The notes under the pieces are model-generated. The model was not told the origin of the DNA. It saw nothing but the letters and a program-made list of their open reading frames with translations, and searched no databases. A stretch of DNA of 64,000 nucleotides from Edaphochlamys debaryana (taxonomy: Eukaryota; Chlorophyta; Chlorophyceae; Chlamydomonadales): the NCBI GenBank assembly GCA_016858145.1, contig JAEHOE010000123.1, positions 1 through 64,000 of the forward strand. Direction: 5' to 3'. A program made the translations under genes and the position numbers. Below, in pieces: positions 1-13,020 of the stretch (position 1 is the stretch's first letter; each line of letters begins with the position of its first letter).

Positions 1-2615
1 AAGAGGCGCCGCGGGGTCACCGGGGGGAGCGGCAGGGCCCCGCCACGGCACCCACAGACTGCCCAGAGCCGGCAAGGGCCGGCAGCCGTCAAGAGGCGCC
101 GCGGGGTGACCGGGGGGGAGGGAGGGGCCCGGCCACGGCACCACAGACTGCCCAGAGCCGGCAAGGGCCGGCAGCCGTCAAGAGGCGCCGCGGGGTCACC
201 GGGGGGGAGCGGCAGGCCCGCCACGGCACCCACAGACTGCCCAGAGCCGGCAAGGGCCGGCGCCGTCAAGTTGGCGCCGCCAGGGTGACCGGGGGTAGCG
301 GCAGGGCGCCACGGCACCCCAGAGCCCAGAGCCGCAAGGGCCGGCAGCCGTCAAGAGGCGCCGCGGGGTCACCGGGGGGGGAGAGCGGAAGGGCCCCGCC
401 ACGGCACCCACAGACTGCCCAGAGCCGGCAAGGGCCGGCAGCCGTCAAGAGGCGCCGCGGGGTCCACCGGGGGGAGCGGCAGGGCCCGCCACGGCACCCA
501 CAGACTGCCCAGAGCCGGCAAGGGCCGGCAGCCGTCAAGAGGCCGCGCCGCGGGGGTCACCGGGGGGAGCGGCAGGGCCCGCACGGCCACCACAGACTGC
601 CCAGAGCCGGCAAGGGCCGGCCGCCGTCAAGTGGCGCCGCGGGGTGACGGGGGGGGGAGCGGCAGGGCCCGCCACGGCACCCACATACTGCCCAGAGCCG
701 GCAAGGGCCGGCAGCCGTCAAGAGGCGCCGCGGGGGTGACCGGGGGAGCGGCAGGGCCCGCCACGGCACCCACAGACTGCCCAGAGCCGGCAAGGGCCGG
801 CAGCCGTCAAGTGGCGCCGCGGGGGGTCACCGGGGGGGAGCGGCAGGGCCCGCCACGGCACCCACAGACTGCCCAGAGCCGGCAAGGGCCGGCAGCGTAA
901 GAGGCGCCGCGGGGTCACCGGGGGGGAGCGGCAGGGCCCGCCACGGCACCCACAGACTGCCACAGAGCCGGAAAGGCCGGCAGCCGTCAAGTGGCGCCGC
1001 AGGGTGACCGGGGGGGAGCGCAGGGCCCGCCACGGCACCCACAGACTGCCCAGAGCCGGCAAGGGCCGGCCAGCCGGCAAGAGGCGCCGCGGGGTCACCG
1101 GGGGGAGCGGCAGGGCCCGCCACGGCACCCACAGACTGCCCAGAGCCGGCAAGGGCGGCAGCCGTCAAGAGGCGCCGCGGGGTCACCGGGGGGAGCGGCA
1201 GGGCCCGCCACGGCACCCACAGACGCCAGAGCCGGCAAGGGCCGGCAGCCGTCAAGAGGCGCCGCGGGGTGACCGGGGGGGGAGCGGCAGGGCCCCGCCA
1301 CGGGCAGCCGTCAAGAGGCGCCGCAGGGTGACGGGGGGGGAGGGAGGGCCCGCCACGGCACCACCAGACTGCCCAGAGCCGGCAAGGGCGGCAGCCGTCA
1401 AGAGGCGCCGCGGGGTCACCGGGGGGGAGCGGCAGGCCCGCCACGGCACCCCACAGGACTGCCCAGAGCCGGCAAGGGCCGGAGCCGTCAAGAGGCGCCG
1501 CGGGGTCACCCGGGGGGGAGCGGCAGGGCCCGCCACGGCACCCACAGGACTGCCCAGAGCCGGCAAGGGCCGGCAGCCGTCAAGAGGCGCCGCGGGGTCA
1601 CCGGGGGGAGCGGCACGGCCCGCCACGGCACCCACAGACTGCCCAGAGCCGGCAAGGGCCGGCAGCCGTCAAGAGGCGCCGCGGGGTGACCGGGGGGAGC
1701 GGCAGGGCCCGCCACGGCACCCCACAACTGCCCAGAGCCGGCAAGGGCGGCCGCCGTCAAGTGGCGCCGCGGGTGTGACCGGGGGGAGCGGCAGGGCCCG
1801 CCACGGCACCCACAGACTGCCCAGCCCGGCAAGGGCCGCAGCCGTCAAGAGGCGCCGCGGGGTCACCGGGGGGGAGCGGCAGGGCCCGCCACGGCACCCA
1901 CAGACTGCCCAGAGCCGGCAAGGGCCGGCAGCCGTCAAGAGGGCGGTCACGGGGGGTCGGGGGGGGGAGCGGCAGGGCCCGCCACGGCACCCACAGACTG
2001 CCCAGAGCCGGCAAGGGCCGGCCGCCGTCAAGTGGCGCCGCGGGGGTCACCGGGGGGGAGCGGCAGGGCCCGCCACGGCACCCACAGACTGCCCGAGCCG
2101 GCAAGGGCCGGCAGCCGTCAAGGGCGCCGCGGGGTCACCGGGGGGAGCGGCAGGGCCCGCCACGGCACCCACAGACTGCCCAGAGCCGCAAGGGCCGGCA
2201 GCCGTCAAGAGGCGCCGCAGGGTGACCGGGGGGGAGCGGCAGGGCCCGCCACGGCACCCACAGACTGCCAGAGCCGGCAAGGGCCGGCAGCCGTCAAGAG
2301 GCGCCGCGGGGTGACCGGGGGGGAGCGGCAGGGCCGCCACGGCACCCACAGACTGCCCAGAGCCGGCAAGGGCCGGCAGCCGTCAAGAGGCGCCGCGGGG
2401 TCACGGGGGGGGAGCGGCAGGGCCCGCCACGGCACCCACAGACTGCCCAGAGCCGGCAAGGGCCGGCAGCCGTCAGAGGCGCCGCGGGTGACCGGGGGGG
2501 GAGCGGCACGGCCCGCCACGGCACCACAGACTGCCCAGAGCCGGCAAGGGCCGGCAGCCGTCGAAGGAAGGCGCCGCGGGTGTGACCGGGGGGGAGCGGC
2601 ATGGCCCCGCCACGG
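1..2615. repeat. Degenerate left edge of the 90-bp satellite array
   Basis: About 29 copies of the same 90-bp unit that fills the main array, recognisable by gccggcaagggccggc followed by agccgtcaagaggcgccgc. Almost every copy carries one or more single-base insertions or deletions, many in G or C runs (for example ggggggg against gggggg), plus occasional larger losses such as the short unit near 1,290-1,330. The reading frame is therefore broken repeatedly. Divergent edge copies are normal for satellites that homogenise by unequal exchange, but this concentration of homopolymer indels is also what an unpolished long-read contig end looks like. The window begins inside the array, so its true left end is not visible. 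Confidence 0.93.
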
Positions 2616-2907
2616 CCATGCACACATCTGCGTGCCCATCCTGCCTGCCGTCGACGCCGACGCCGCCGGCGGGGGAAAACCTTGCTGCACCATGTTGTGG
2701 GGCGAGGGGAAGCAAGGCGGCGGGGCCTAACGCGGGGCGGCAAGATGAAGCGGCGGGGCGGCCGGATGGTGAGACGCGGGGAGGCCCCTGCCCCGCATAC
2801 AGAGGAATATGTAGGTAGGCCGGTATGGGTATGCCGTGGGGTGGGACGGGGGTGCCGGAGGGTCAGCCAGGGCCTGCAGATGCCCCGGGGGTAGAACGGC
2901 GGTGGGA
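2616..2907. other. Non-satellite segment interrupting the array
   Basis: Roughly 290 bases that do not match the 90-bp unit, between a last left unit ending near 2,615 and a heavily altered unit at about 2,908-2,985. The segment is rich in G with CGG/GGCG clusters and contains aggaatatgtaggtaggccg, an unusually AT-containing stretch for this array. I see no terminal inverted repeats, target-site duplication or convincing coding exon. It may be a small insertion or a relic of flanking sequence caught between two array segments. Confidence 0.7.
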
Positions 2908-5900
2908 GGAGGCTGAAGCCGTCAAGTGGGCGTCGGAGGCGGAGTAGGACCGGGGGAGGAGCGGGCAGGGCCCCGCCGCGGCACCCACAGAGCTGGCCCA
3001 GAGCCGGCAAGGGCCGGCAGCCGTCAAGAGGCGCCGCGGGGTCACCGGGGGGGAGCGGCAGGGCCCGCCACGGCACTCACAGACTGCCCAGAGCCGGCAA
3101 GGGCCGGCCGCCGTCAAGTGGCGCCGCGGGGCGACCGGGGGGGAGCGGCAGGGCCCGCCACGGCACCCACAGACTGCCCAGAGCCGGCAAGGGCCGGCAG
3201 CCGTCAAGAGGCGCCGCGGGGTGACCGGGGGGGAGCGGCAGGGCCCGCCACGGCACCCACAGACTGCCCAGAGCCGGCAAGGGCCGGCCGCCGTCAAGAG
3301 GCGCCGCGGGGTGACCGGGGGGGAGCGGCAGGGCCCGCCACGGCACCCACAGACTGCCCAGAGCCGGCAAGGGCCGGCAGCCGTCAAGAGGCGCCGCGGG
3401 GTCACCGGGGGGGAGCGGCAGGGCCCGCCACGGCACCCACAGCCTGCCAGAGCCGGCAAGGGCCGGCAGCCGTCAAGTGGCGCCGCGGGGTCACCGGGGG
3501 GGAGCGGCAGGGCCCGCCACGGCACCCACAGACTGCCCAGAGCCGGCAAGGGCCGGCAGCCGTCAAGAGGCGCCGCGGGGTCACCGGGGGGGAGCGGCAG
3601 GGCCCGCCACGGCACCCACAGACTGCCCAGAGCCGGCAAGGGCCGGCAGCCGTCAAGAGGCGCCGCGGGGTGACCGGGGGGGAGCGGCAGGGCCCGCCAC
3701 GGCACCCACAGACTGCCCAGAGCCGGCAAGGGCCGGCAGCCGTCAAGAGGCGCCGCGGGGTCACCGGGGGGGAGCGGCAGGGCCCGCCACGGCACCCACA
3801 GACTGCCCAGAGCCGGCAAGGGCCGGCAGCCGTCAAGTGGCGCCGCAGGGTGACCGGGGGGGAGCGGCAGGGCCGCCACGGCACCCACAGACTGCCCAGA
3901 GCCGGCAAGGGCCGGCAGCCGTCAAGAGGCGCCGCGGGGTCACCGGGGGGGAGCGGCAGGGCCCGCCACGGCACCCACAGACTGCCCAGAGCCGGCAAGG
4001 GCCGGCAGCCGTCAAGAGGCGCCGCGGGGTCACCGGGGGGGAGCGGCAGGGCCCGCCACGGCACCCACAGACTGCCCAGAGCCGGCAAGGGCCGGCAGCC
4101 GTCAAGAGGCGCCGCGGGGTCACCGGGGGGGAGCGGCAGGGCCCGCCACGGCACCCACAGACTGCCCAGAGCCGGCAAGGGCCGGCCGCCGTCAAGTGGC
4201 GCCGCGGGGTGACCGGGGGGGAGCGGCAGGGCCCGCCACGGCACCCACAGACTGCCCAGAGCCGGCAAGGGCCGGCAGCCGTCAAGAGGCGCCGCGGGGT
4301 GACCGGGGGGGAGCGGCAGGGCCCGCCACGGCACCCACAGACTGCCCAGAGCCGGCAAGGGCCGGCAGCCGTCAAGTGGCGCCGCGGGGTCACCGGGGGG
4401 GAGCGGCAGGGCCCGCCACGGCACCCACAGACTGCCCAGAGCCGGCAAGGGCCGGCAGCCGTCAAGAGGCGCCGCGGGGTCACCGGGGGGGAGCGGCAGG
4501 GCCCGCCACGGCACCCACAGACTGCCCAGAGCCGGCAAGGGCCGGCAGCCGTCAAGATGGCGCCGCAGGGTGACCGGGGGGGAGCGGCAGGGCCCGCCAC
4601 GGCACCCACAGACTGCCCAGAGCCGGCAAGGGCCGGCAGCCGTCAAGAGGCGCCGCGGGGTCACCGGGGGGGAGCGGCAGGGCCCGCCACGGCACCCACA
4701 GACTGCCCAGAGCCGGCAAGGGCCGGCAGCCGTCAAGAGGCGCCGCGGGTGACCGGGGGGGAGCGGCAGGGCCCGCCACGGCACCCACAGACTGCCCAGA
4801 GCCGGCAAGGGCCGGCAGCCGTCAAGAGGCGCCGCGGGGTCACCGGGGGGGAGCGGCAGGGCCCGCCACGGCACCCACAGACTGCCCAGAGCCGGCAAGG
4901 GCCGGCAGCCGTCAAGAGGGCGCCGCGGGGTCACCGGGGGGGAGCGGCAGGGCCCGCCACGGCACCCACAGACTGCCCAGAGCCGGCAAGGGCCGGCAGC
5001 CGTCAATAGGCGCCGCGGGGTGACCGGGGGGGGAGCGGCAGGGCCCGCCACGGCACCCACAGACTGCCCAGAGCCGGCAAGGGCCGGCAGCCGTCAAGAG
5101 GCGCCGCGGGGTCACCGGGGGGGAGCGGCAGGGCCCGCCACGGCACCCACAGACTGCCCAGAGCCGGCAAGGGCCGGCAGCCGTCAAGAGGCGCCGCGGG
5201 GTCACCGGGGGGGAGCGGCAGGGCCCGCCACGGCACCCACAGACTGCCCAGAGCCGGCAAGGGCCGGCAGCCGTCAAGAGGCGCCGCGGGGTACCGGGGG
5301 GGAGCGGCAGGGCCCGCCACGGCACCCACAGACTGCCCAGAGCCGGCAAGGGCCGGCAGCCGTCAAGTGGCGCCGCGGGGTCACCGGGGGGGAGCGGCAG
5401 GGCCCGCCACGGCACCCACAGACTGCCCAGAGCCGGCAAGGGCCGGCAGCCGTCAAGAGGCGCCGCGGGGTGACCGGGGGGGAGCGGCAGGGCCCGCCAC
5501 GGCACCCACAGACTGCCAGAGCCGGCAAGGGCCGGCAGCCGTCAAGAGGCGCCGCGGGGTGACCGGGGGGGAGCGGCAGGGCCCGCCACGGCACCCACAG
5601 ACTGCCCAGAGCCGGCAAGGGCCGGCAGCCGTCAAGAGGCGCCGCGGGGTCACCGGGGGGGAGCGGCAGGCCCGCCCACGCCCCACAACTCCAGAGCGCG
5701 GCAAGGGCGGCGCCGTCAAGAGGCTCCGCGGGTGACCGTGGGGAGCGGCGGGCCCGCCACGGCACCCACAGAGACTGCCCATAGGCCGCAAGGTCCGGCA
5801 CCGTCAATAATGCGCCGCGGGGTGACCGGGGGGGGAGCGGTCAGGGGCCGCCACGGCACCCACAGACTGCCAGATCCGGCAAGTGCCGGCAAGGCCGTCA

Positions 5901-8880
5901 AGTGGGCGCCGCGGGGTCACCGGGGGGGAGCGGCAGTGCCCGCAACGGCACCCACACGACTGCCCAGAGCCGGCAAGGGCCGGCAGCCGTCAAGATGGCG
6001 CCGCGGGGTGCACCGGGGGGGAGCGGCAGGGCCCGCCACGGCACCCACAGACTGCCCAGAGCCGGCAAGGGCCGGCCGCCGTCAAGTGGCGCCGCGGGGT
6101 CACCGGGGGGGAGCGGCAGGGCCCGCCACGGCACCCACAGACTGCCCAGAGCCGGCAAGGTCCGGCAGCCGTCAAGTGGCGCCGCGGGTTCACCGGGGGG
6201 GAGCGGCAGGGCCCGCCACGGCACCCACACACTGCCCAGAGCCGGCAAGGGCCGGCAGCCGTCAAGAGGCGCCGCAGGGTGACCGGGGGGGAGCGGCAGG
6301 GCCCGCCACGGCACCCACAGACTGCCCAGAGCCGGCAAGGGCCGGCCGCCGTCAAGTGGCGCCGCGGGGTGACCGGGGGGGGAGCGGCAGGGCCCGCCAC
6401 GGCACCCACAGACTGCCCAGAGCCGGCAAGGGCCGGCCGCCGTCAAGTGGCGCCGCGGGGTGACCGGGGGGGAGCGGCAGGGCCCGCCACGGCACCCACA
6501 GACTGCCCAGAGCCGGCAAGGGCCGGCAGCCGTCAAGAGGCGCCGCGGGGTCACCGGGGGGGAGCGGCAGGGCCCGCCACGGCACCCACAGACTGCCCAG
6601 AGCCGGCAAGGGCCGGCAGCCGTCAAGAGGCGCCGCGGGGTCACCGGGGGGGAGCGGCAGGGCCCGCCACGGCACCCACAGACTGCCCAGAGCCGGCAAG
6701 GGCCGGCAGCCGTCAAGAGGCGCCGCGGGGTGACCGGGGGGGAGCGGCAGGGCCCGCCACGGCACCCACAGACTGCCCAGAGCCGGCAAGGGCCGGCAGC
6801 CGTCAAGAGGCGCCGCGGGGTGACCGGGGGGGAGCGGCAGGGCCCGCCACGGCACCCACAGACTGCCCAGAGCCGGCAAGGGCCGGCAGCCGTCAAGAGG
6901 CGCCGCGGGGTGACCGGGGGGGAGCGGCAGGGCCCGCCACGGCACCCACAGACTGCCCAGAGCCGGCAAGGGCCGGCAGCCGTCAAGTGGCGCCGCGGGG
7001 TCACCGGGGGGGAGCGGCAGGGCCCGCCACGGCACCCACAGACTGCCCAGAGCCGGCAAGGGCCGGCAGCCGTCAAGTGGCGCCGCAGGGGTGACCGGGG
7101 GGGAGCGGCAGGGCCCGCCACGGCACCCACAGACTGCCCAGAGCCGGCAAGGGCCGGCAGCCGTCAAGAGGCGCCGCGGGGTCACCGGGGGGGAGCGGCA
7201 GGGCCCGCCACGGCACCCACAGACTGCCCAGAGCCGGCAAGGGCCGGCAGCCGTCAAGAGGCGCCGCGGGGTCACCGGGGGGGAGCGGCAGGGCCCGCCA
7301 CGGCACCCACAGACTGCCCAGAGCCGGCAAGGGCCGGCAGCCGTCAAGAGGCGCCGCGGGGTCACCGGGGGGGAGCGGCAGGGCCCGCCACGGCACCCAC
7401 AGACTGCCCAGAGCCGGCAAGGGCCGGCAGCCGTCAAGAGGCGCCGCGGGGTGACCGGGGGGGAGCGGCAGGGCCCGCCACGGCACCCACAGACTGCCCA
7501 GAGCCGGCAAGGGCTGGCCGCCGTCAAGTGGCGCCGCGGGGTGACCGGGGGGGAGCGGCAGGGCCCGCCACGGCACCCACAGACTGCCCAGAGCCGGCAA
7601 GGGCCGGCAGCCGTCAAGAGGCGCCGCGGGGTGACCGGGGGGGAGCGGCAGGGCCCGCCACGGCACCCACAGACTGCCCAGAGCCGGCAAGGGCCGGCAG
7701 CCGTCAAGAGGCGCCGCGGGGTCACCGGGGGGGAGCGGCAGGGCCCGCCACGGCACCCACAGACTGCCCAGAGCCGGCAAGGGCCGGCAGCCGTCAAGAG
7801 GCGCCGCGGGGTGACCGGGGGGGAGCGGCAGGGCCCGCCACGGCACCCACAGACTGCCCAGAGCCGGCAAGGGCCGGCCGCCGTCAAGTGGCGCCGCGGG
7901 GTCACCGGGGGGGAGCGGCAGGGCCCGCCACGGCACCCACAGACTGCCCAGAGCCGGCAAGGTCCGGCAGCCGTCAAGTGGCGCCGCGGGGTCACCGGGG
8001 GGGAGCGGCAGGGCCCGCCACGGCACCCACACACTGCCCAGAGCCGGCAAGGGCCGGCAGCCGTCAAGAGGCGCCGCAGGGTGACCGGGGGGGAGCGGCA
8101 GGGCCCGCCACGGCACCCACACACTGCCCAGAGCCGGCAAGGGCCGGCAGCCGTCAAGAGGCGCCGCGGGGTGACCGGGGGGGAGCGGCAGGGCCCGCCA
8201 CGGCACCCACAGACTGCCCAGAGCCGGCAAGGGCCGGCCGCCGTCAAGTGGCGCCGCGGGGTGACCGGGGGGGAGCGGCAGGGCCCGCCACGGCACCCAC
8301 AGACTGCCCAGAGCCGGCAAGGGCCGGCAGCCGTCAAGAGGCGCCGCGGGGTCACCGGGGGGGAGCGGCAGGGCCCGCCACGGCACCCACAGACTGCCCA
8401 GAGCCGGCAAGGGCCGGCAGCCGTCAAGAGGCGCCGCGGGGTCACCGGGGGGGAGCGGCAGGGCCCGCCACGGCACCCACAGACTGCCCAGAGCCGGCAA
8501 GGGCCGGCAGCCGTCAAGAGGCGCCGCGGGGTCACCGGGGGGGAGCGGCAGGGCCCGCCACGGCACCCACAGACTGCCCAGAGCCGGCAAGGGCCGGCAG
8601 CCGTCAAGAGGCGCCGCGGGGTCACCGGGGGGGAGCGGCAGGGCCCGCCACGGCACCCACAGACTGCCCAGAGCCGGCAAGGGCCGGCAGCCGTCAAGAG
8701 GCGCCGCGGGGTCACCGGGGGGGAGCGGCAGGGCCCGCCACGGCACCCACAGACTGCCCAGAGCCGGCAAGGGCCGGCAGCCGTCAAGTGGCGCCGCGGG
8801 GTCACCGGGGGGGAGCGGCAGGGCCCGCCACGGCACCCACAGACTGCCCAGAGCCGGCAAGGGCCGGCAGCCGTCAAGTG

Positions 8881-11800
8881 GCGCCGCAGGGTGACCGGGG
8901 GGGAGCGGCAGGGCCCGCCACGGCACCCACAGACTGCCCAGAGCCGGCAAGGGCCGGCAGCCGTCAAGAGGCGCCGCGGGGTCACCGGGGGGGAGCGGCA
9001 GGGCCCGCCACGGCACCCACAGACTGCCCAGAGCCGGCAAGGGCCGGCAGCCGTCAAGAGGCGCCGCGGGGTCACCGGGGGGGAGCGGCAGGGCCCGCCA
9101 CGGCACCCACAGACTGCCCAGAGCCGGCAAGGGCCGGCAGCCGTCAAGAGGCGCCGCGGGGTCACCGGGGGGGAGCGGCACGGCCCGCCACGGCACCCAC
9201 AGACTGCCCAGAGCCGGCAAGGGCCGGCAGCCGTCAAGAGGCGCCGCGGGGTGACCGGGGGGGAGCGGCAGGGCCCGCCACGGCACCCACAGACTGCCCA
9301 GAGCCGGCAAGGGCTGGCCGCCGTCAAGTGGCGCCGCGGGGTGACCGGGGGGGAGCGGCAGGGCCCGCCACGGCACCCACAGACTGCCCAGAGCCGGCAA
9401 GGTCCGGCAGCCGTCAAGAGGCGCCGCGGGGTCACCGGGGGGGAGCGGCAGGGCCCGCCACGGCACCCACAGACTGCCCAGAGCCGGCAAGGGCCGGCCG
9501 CCGTCAAGTGGCGCCGCGGGGTGACCGGGGGGGAGCGGCAGGGCCCGCCACGGCACCCACAGACTGCCCAGAGCCGGCAAGGGCCGGCAGCCGTCAAGAG
9601 GCGCCGCGGGGTCACCGGGGGGGAGCGGCAGGGCCCGCCACGGCACCCACAGACTGCCCAGAGCCGGCAAGGGCCGGCAGCCGTCAAGTGGCGCCGCGGG
9701 GTCACCGGGGGGGAGCGGCAGGGCCCGCCACGGCACCCACAGACTGCCCAGAGCCGGCAAGGGCCGGCAGCCGTCAAGTGGCGCCGCAGGGTGACCGGGG
9801 GGGAGCGGCAGGGCCCGCCACGGCACCCACAGACTGCCCAGAGCCGGCAAGGGCCGGCAGCCGTCAAGAGGCGCCGCGGGGTCACCGGGGGGGAGCGGCA
9901 GGGCCCGCCACGGCACCCACAGACTGCCCAGAGCCGGCAAGGGCCGGCAGCCGTCAAGAGGCGCCGCGGGGTCACCGGGGGGGAGCGGCAGGGCCCGCCA
10001 CGGCACCCACAGACTGCCCAGAGCCGGCAAGGGCCGGCAGCCGTCAAGAGGCGCCGCGGGGTCACCGGGGGGGAGCGGCACGGCCCGCCACGGCACCCAC
10101 AGACTGCCCAGAGCCGGCAAGGGCCGGCAGCCGTCAAGAGGCGCCGCGGGGTGACCGGGGGGGAGCGGCAGGGCCCGCCACGGCACCCACAGACTGCCCA
10201 GAGCCGGCAAGGGCTGGCCGCCGTCAAGTGGCGCCGCGGGGTGACCGGGGGGGAGCGGCAGGGCCCGCCACGGCACCCACAGACTGCCCAGAGCCGGCAA
10301 GGTCCGGCAGCCGTCAAGAGGCGCCGCGGGGTCACCGGGGGGGAGCGGCAGGGCCCGCCACGGCACCCACAGACTGCCCAGAGCCGGCAAGGGCCGGCCG
10401 CCGTCAAGTGGCGCCGCGGGGTGACCGGGGGGGAGCGGCAGGGCCCGCCACGGCACCCACAGACTGCCCAGAGCCGGCAAGGGCCGGCAGCCGTCAAGAG
10501 GCGCCGCGGGGTCACCGGGGGGGAGCGGCAGGGCCCGCCACGGCACCCACAGACTGCCCAGAGCCGGCAAGGGCCGGCAGCCGTCAAGAGGCGCCGCGGG
10601 GTGACCGGGGGGGAGCGGCAGGGCCCGCCACGGCACCCACAGACTGCCCAGAGCCGGCAAGGGCCGGCAGCCGTCAAGAGGCGCCGCGGGGTGACCGGGG
10701 GGGAGCGGCAGGGCCCGCCACGGCACCCACAGACTGCCCAGAGCCGGCAAGGGCCGGCAGCCGTCAAGAGGCGCCGCGGGGTGACCGGGGGGGAGCGGCA
10801 GGGCCCGCCACGGCACCCACAGACTGCCCAGAGCCGGCAAGGGCCGGCAGCCGTCAAGAGGCGCCGCGGGGTCACCGGGGGGGAGCGGCAGGGCCCGCCA
10901 CGGCACCCACAGACTGCCCAGAGCCGGCAAGGGCCGGCCGCCGTCAAGTGGCGCCGCGGGGTGACCGGGGGGGAGCGGCAGGGCCCGCCACGGCACCCAC
11001 AGACTGCCCAGAGCCGGCAAGGGCCGGCAGCCGTCAAGAGGCGCCGCGGGGTCACCGGGGGGGAGCGGCAGGGCCCGCCACGGCACCCACAGACTGCCCA
11101 GAGCCGGCAAGGGCCGGCAGCCGTCAAGAGGCGCCGCGGGGTCACCGGGGGGGAGCGGCAGGGCCCGCCACGGCACCCACAGACTGCCCAGAGCCGGCAA
11201 GGGCCGGCAGCCGTCAAGAGGCGCCGCGGGGTCACCGGGGGGGAGCGGCAGGGCCCGCCACGGCACCCACAGACTGCCCAGAGCCGGCAAGGGCCGGCAG
11301 CCGTCAAGAGGCGCCGCGGGGTCACCGGGGGGGAGCGGCAGGGCCCGCCACGGCACCCACAGACTGCCCAGAGCCGGCAAGGGCCGGCAGCCGTCAAGTG
11401 GCGCCGCGGGGTCACCGGGGGGGAGCGGCAGGGCCCGCCACGGCACCCACAGACTGCCCAGAGCCGGCAAGGGCCGGCAGCCGTCAAGTGGCGCCGCAGG
11501 GTGACCGGGGGGGAGCGGCAGGGCCCGCCACGGCACCCACAGACTGCCCAGAGCCGGCAAGGGCCGGCAGCCGTCAAGAGGCGCCGCGGGGTCACCGGGG
11601 GGGAGCGGCAGGGCCCGCCACGGCACCCACAGACTGCCCAGAGCCGGCAAGGGCCGGCAGCCGTCAAGAGGCGCCGCGGGGTCACCGGGGGGGAGCGGCA
11701 GGGCCCGCCACGGCACCCACAGACTGCCCAGAGCCGGCAAGGGCCGGCAGCCGTCAAGAGGCGCCGCGGGGTCACCGGGGGGGAGCGGCACGGCCCGCCA

Positions 11801-13020
11801 CGGCACCCACAGACTGCCCAGAGCCGGCAAGGGCCGGCAGCCGTCAAGAGGCGCCGCGGGGTGACCGGGGGGGAGCGGCAGGGCCCGCCACGGCACCCAC
11901 AGACTGCCCAGAGCCGGCAAGGGCTGGCCGCCGTCAAGTGGCGCCGCGGGGTGACCGGGGGGGAGCGGCAGGGCCCGCCACGGCACCCACAGACTGCCCA
12001 GAGCCGGCAAGGTCCGGCAGCCGTCAAGAGGCGCCGCGGGGTCACCGGGGGGGAGCGGCAGGGCCCGCCACGGCACCCACAGACTGCCCAGAGCCGGCAA
12101 GGGCCGGCCGCCGTCAAGTGGCGCCGCGGGGTGACCGGGGGGGAGCGGCAGGGCCCGCCACGGCACCCACAGACTGCCCAGAGCCGGCAAGGGCCGGCAG
12201 CCGTCAAGAGGCGCCGCGGGGTCACCGGGGGGGAGCGGCAGGGCCCGCCACGGCACCCACAGACTGCCCAGAGCCGGCAAGGGCCGGCAGCCGTCAAGTG
12301 GCGCCGCGGGGTCACCGGGGGGGAGCGGCAGGGCCCGCCACGGCACCCACAGACTGCCCAGAGCCGGCAAGGGCCGGCAGCCGTCAAGTGGCGCCGCAGG
12401 GTGACCGGGGGGGAGCGGCAGGGCCCGCCACGGCACCCACAGACTGCCCAGAGCCGGCAAGGGCCGGCAGCCGTCAAGAGGCGCCGCGGGGTCACCGGGG
12501 GGGAGCGGCAGGGCCCGCCACGGCACCCACAGACTGCCCAGAGCCGGCAAGGGCCGGCAGCCGTCAAGAGGCGCCGCGGGGTCACCGGGGGGGAGCGGCA
12601 GGGCCCGCCACGGCACCCACAGACTGCCCAGAGCCGGCAAGGGCCGGCAGCCGTCAAGAGGCGCCGCGGGGTCACCGGGGGGGAGCGGCACGGCCCGCCA
12701 CGGCACCCACAGACTGCCCAGAGCCGGCAAGGGCCGGCAGCCGTCAAGAGGCGCCGCGGGGTGACCGGGGGGGAGCGGCAGGGCCCGCCACGGCACCCAC
12801 AGACTGCCCAGAGCCGGCAAGGGCTGGCCGCCGTCAAGTGGCGCCGCGGGGTGACCGGGGGGGAGCGGCAGGGCCCGCCACGGCACCCACAGACTGCCCA
12901 GAGCCGGCAAGGTCCGGCAGCCGTCAAGAGGCGCCGCGGGGTCACCGGGGGGAGCGGCAGGGCCCGCCACGGCACCCACAGACTGCCCAGAGCCGGCAAG
13001 GGCCGGCCGCCGTCAAGTGG
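8881..13020. repeat. Higher-order repeat zone, 900-bp and 2,610-bp periods
   Basis: Rare variants recur at fixed spacing. The gccgcaggg variant starts units at 8,881, 9,781, 11,491 and 12,391. The cggcccgcca variant is at 9,181, 10,081, 11,791 and 12,691. The gggctggccg variant is at 9,311, 10,211, 11,921 and 12,821. The ggtccggcag variant is at 9,401, 10,301, 12,011 and 12,911. Each series shows a step of 900 bp (10 units), and pairs repeat after 2,610 bp (29 units). The simplest reading is that a 10-unit block was duplicated and then a larger block containing both was copied again. Confidence 0.9.
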
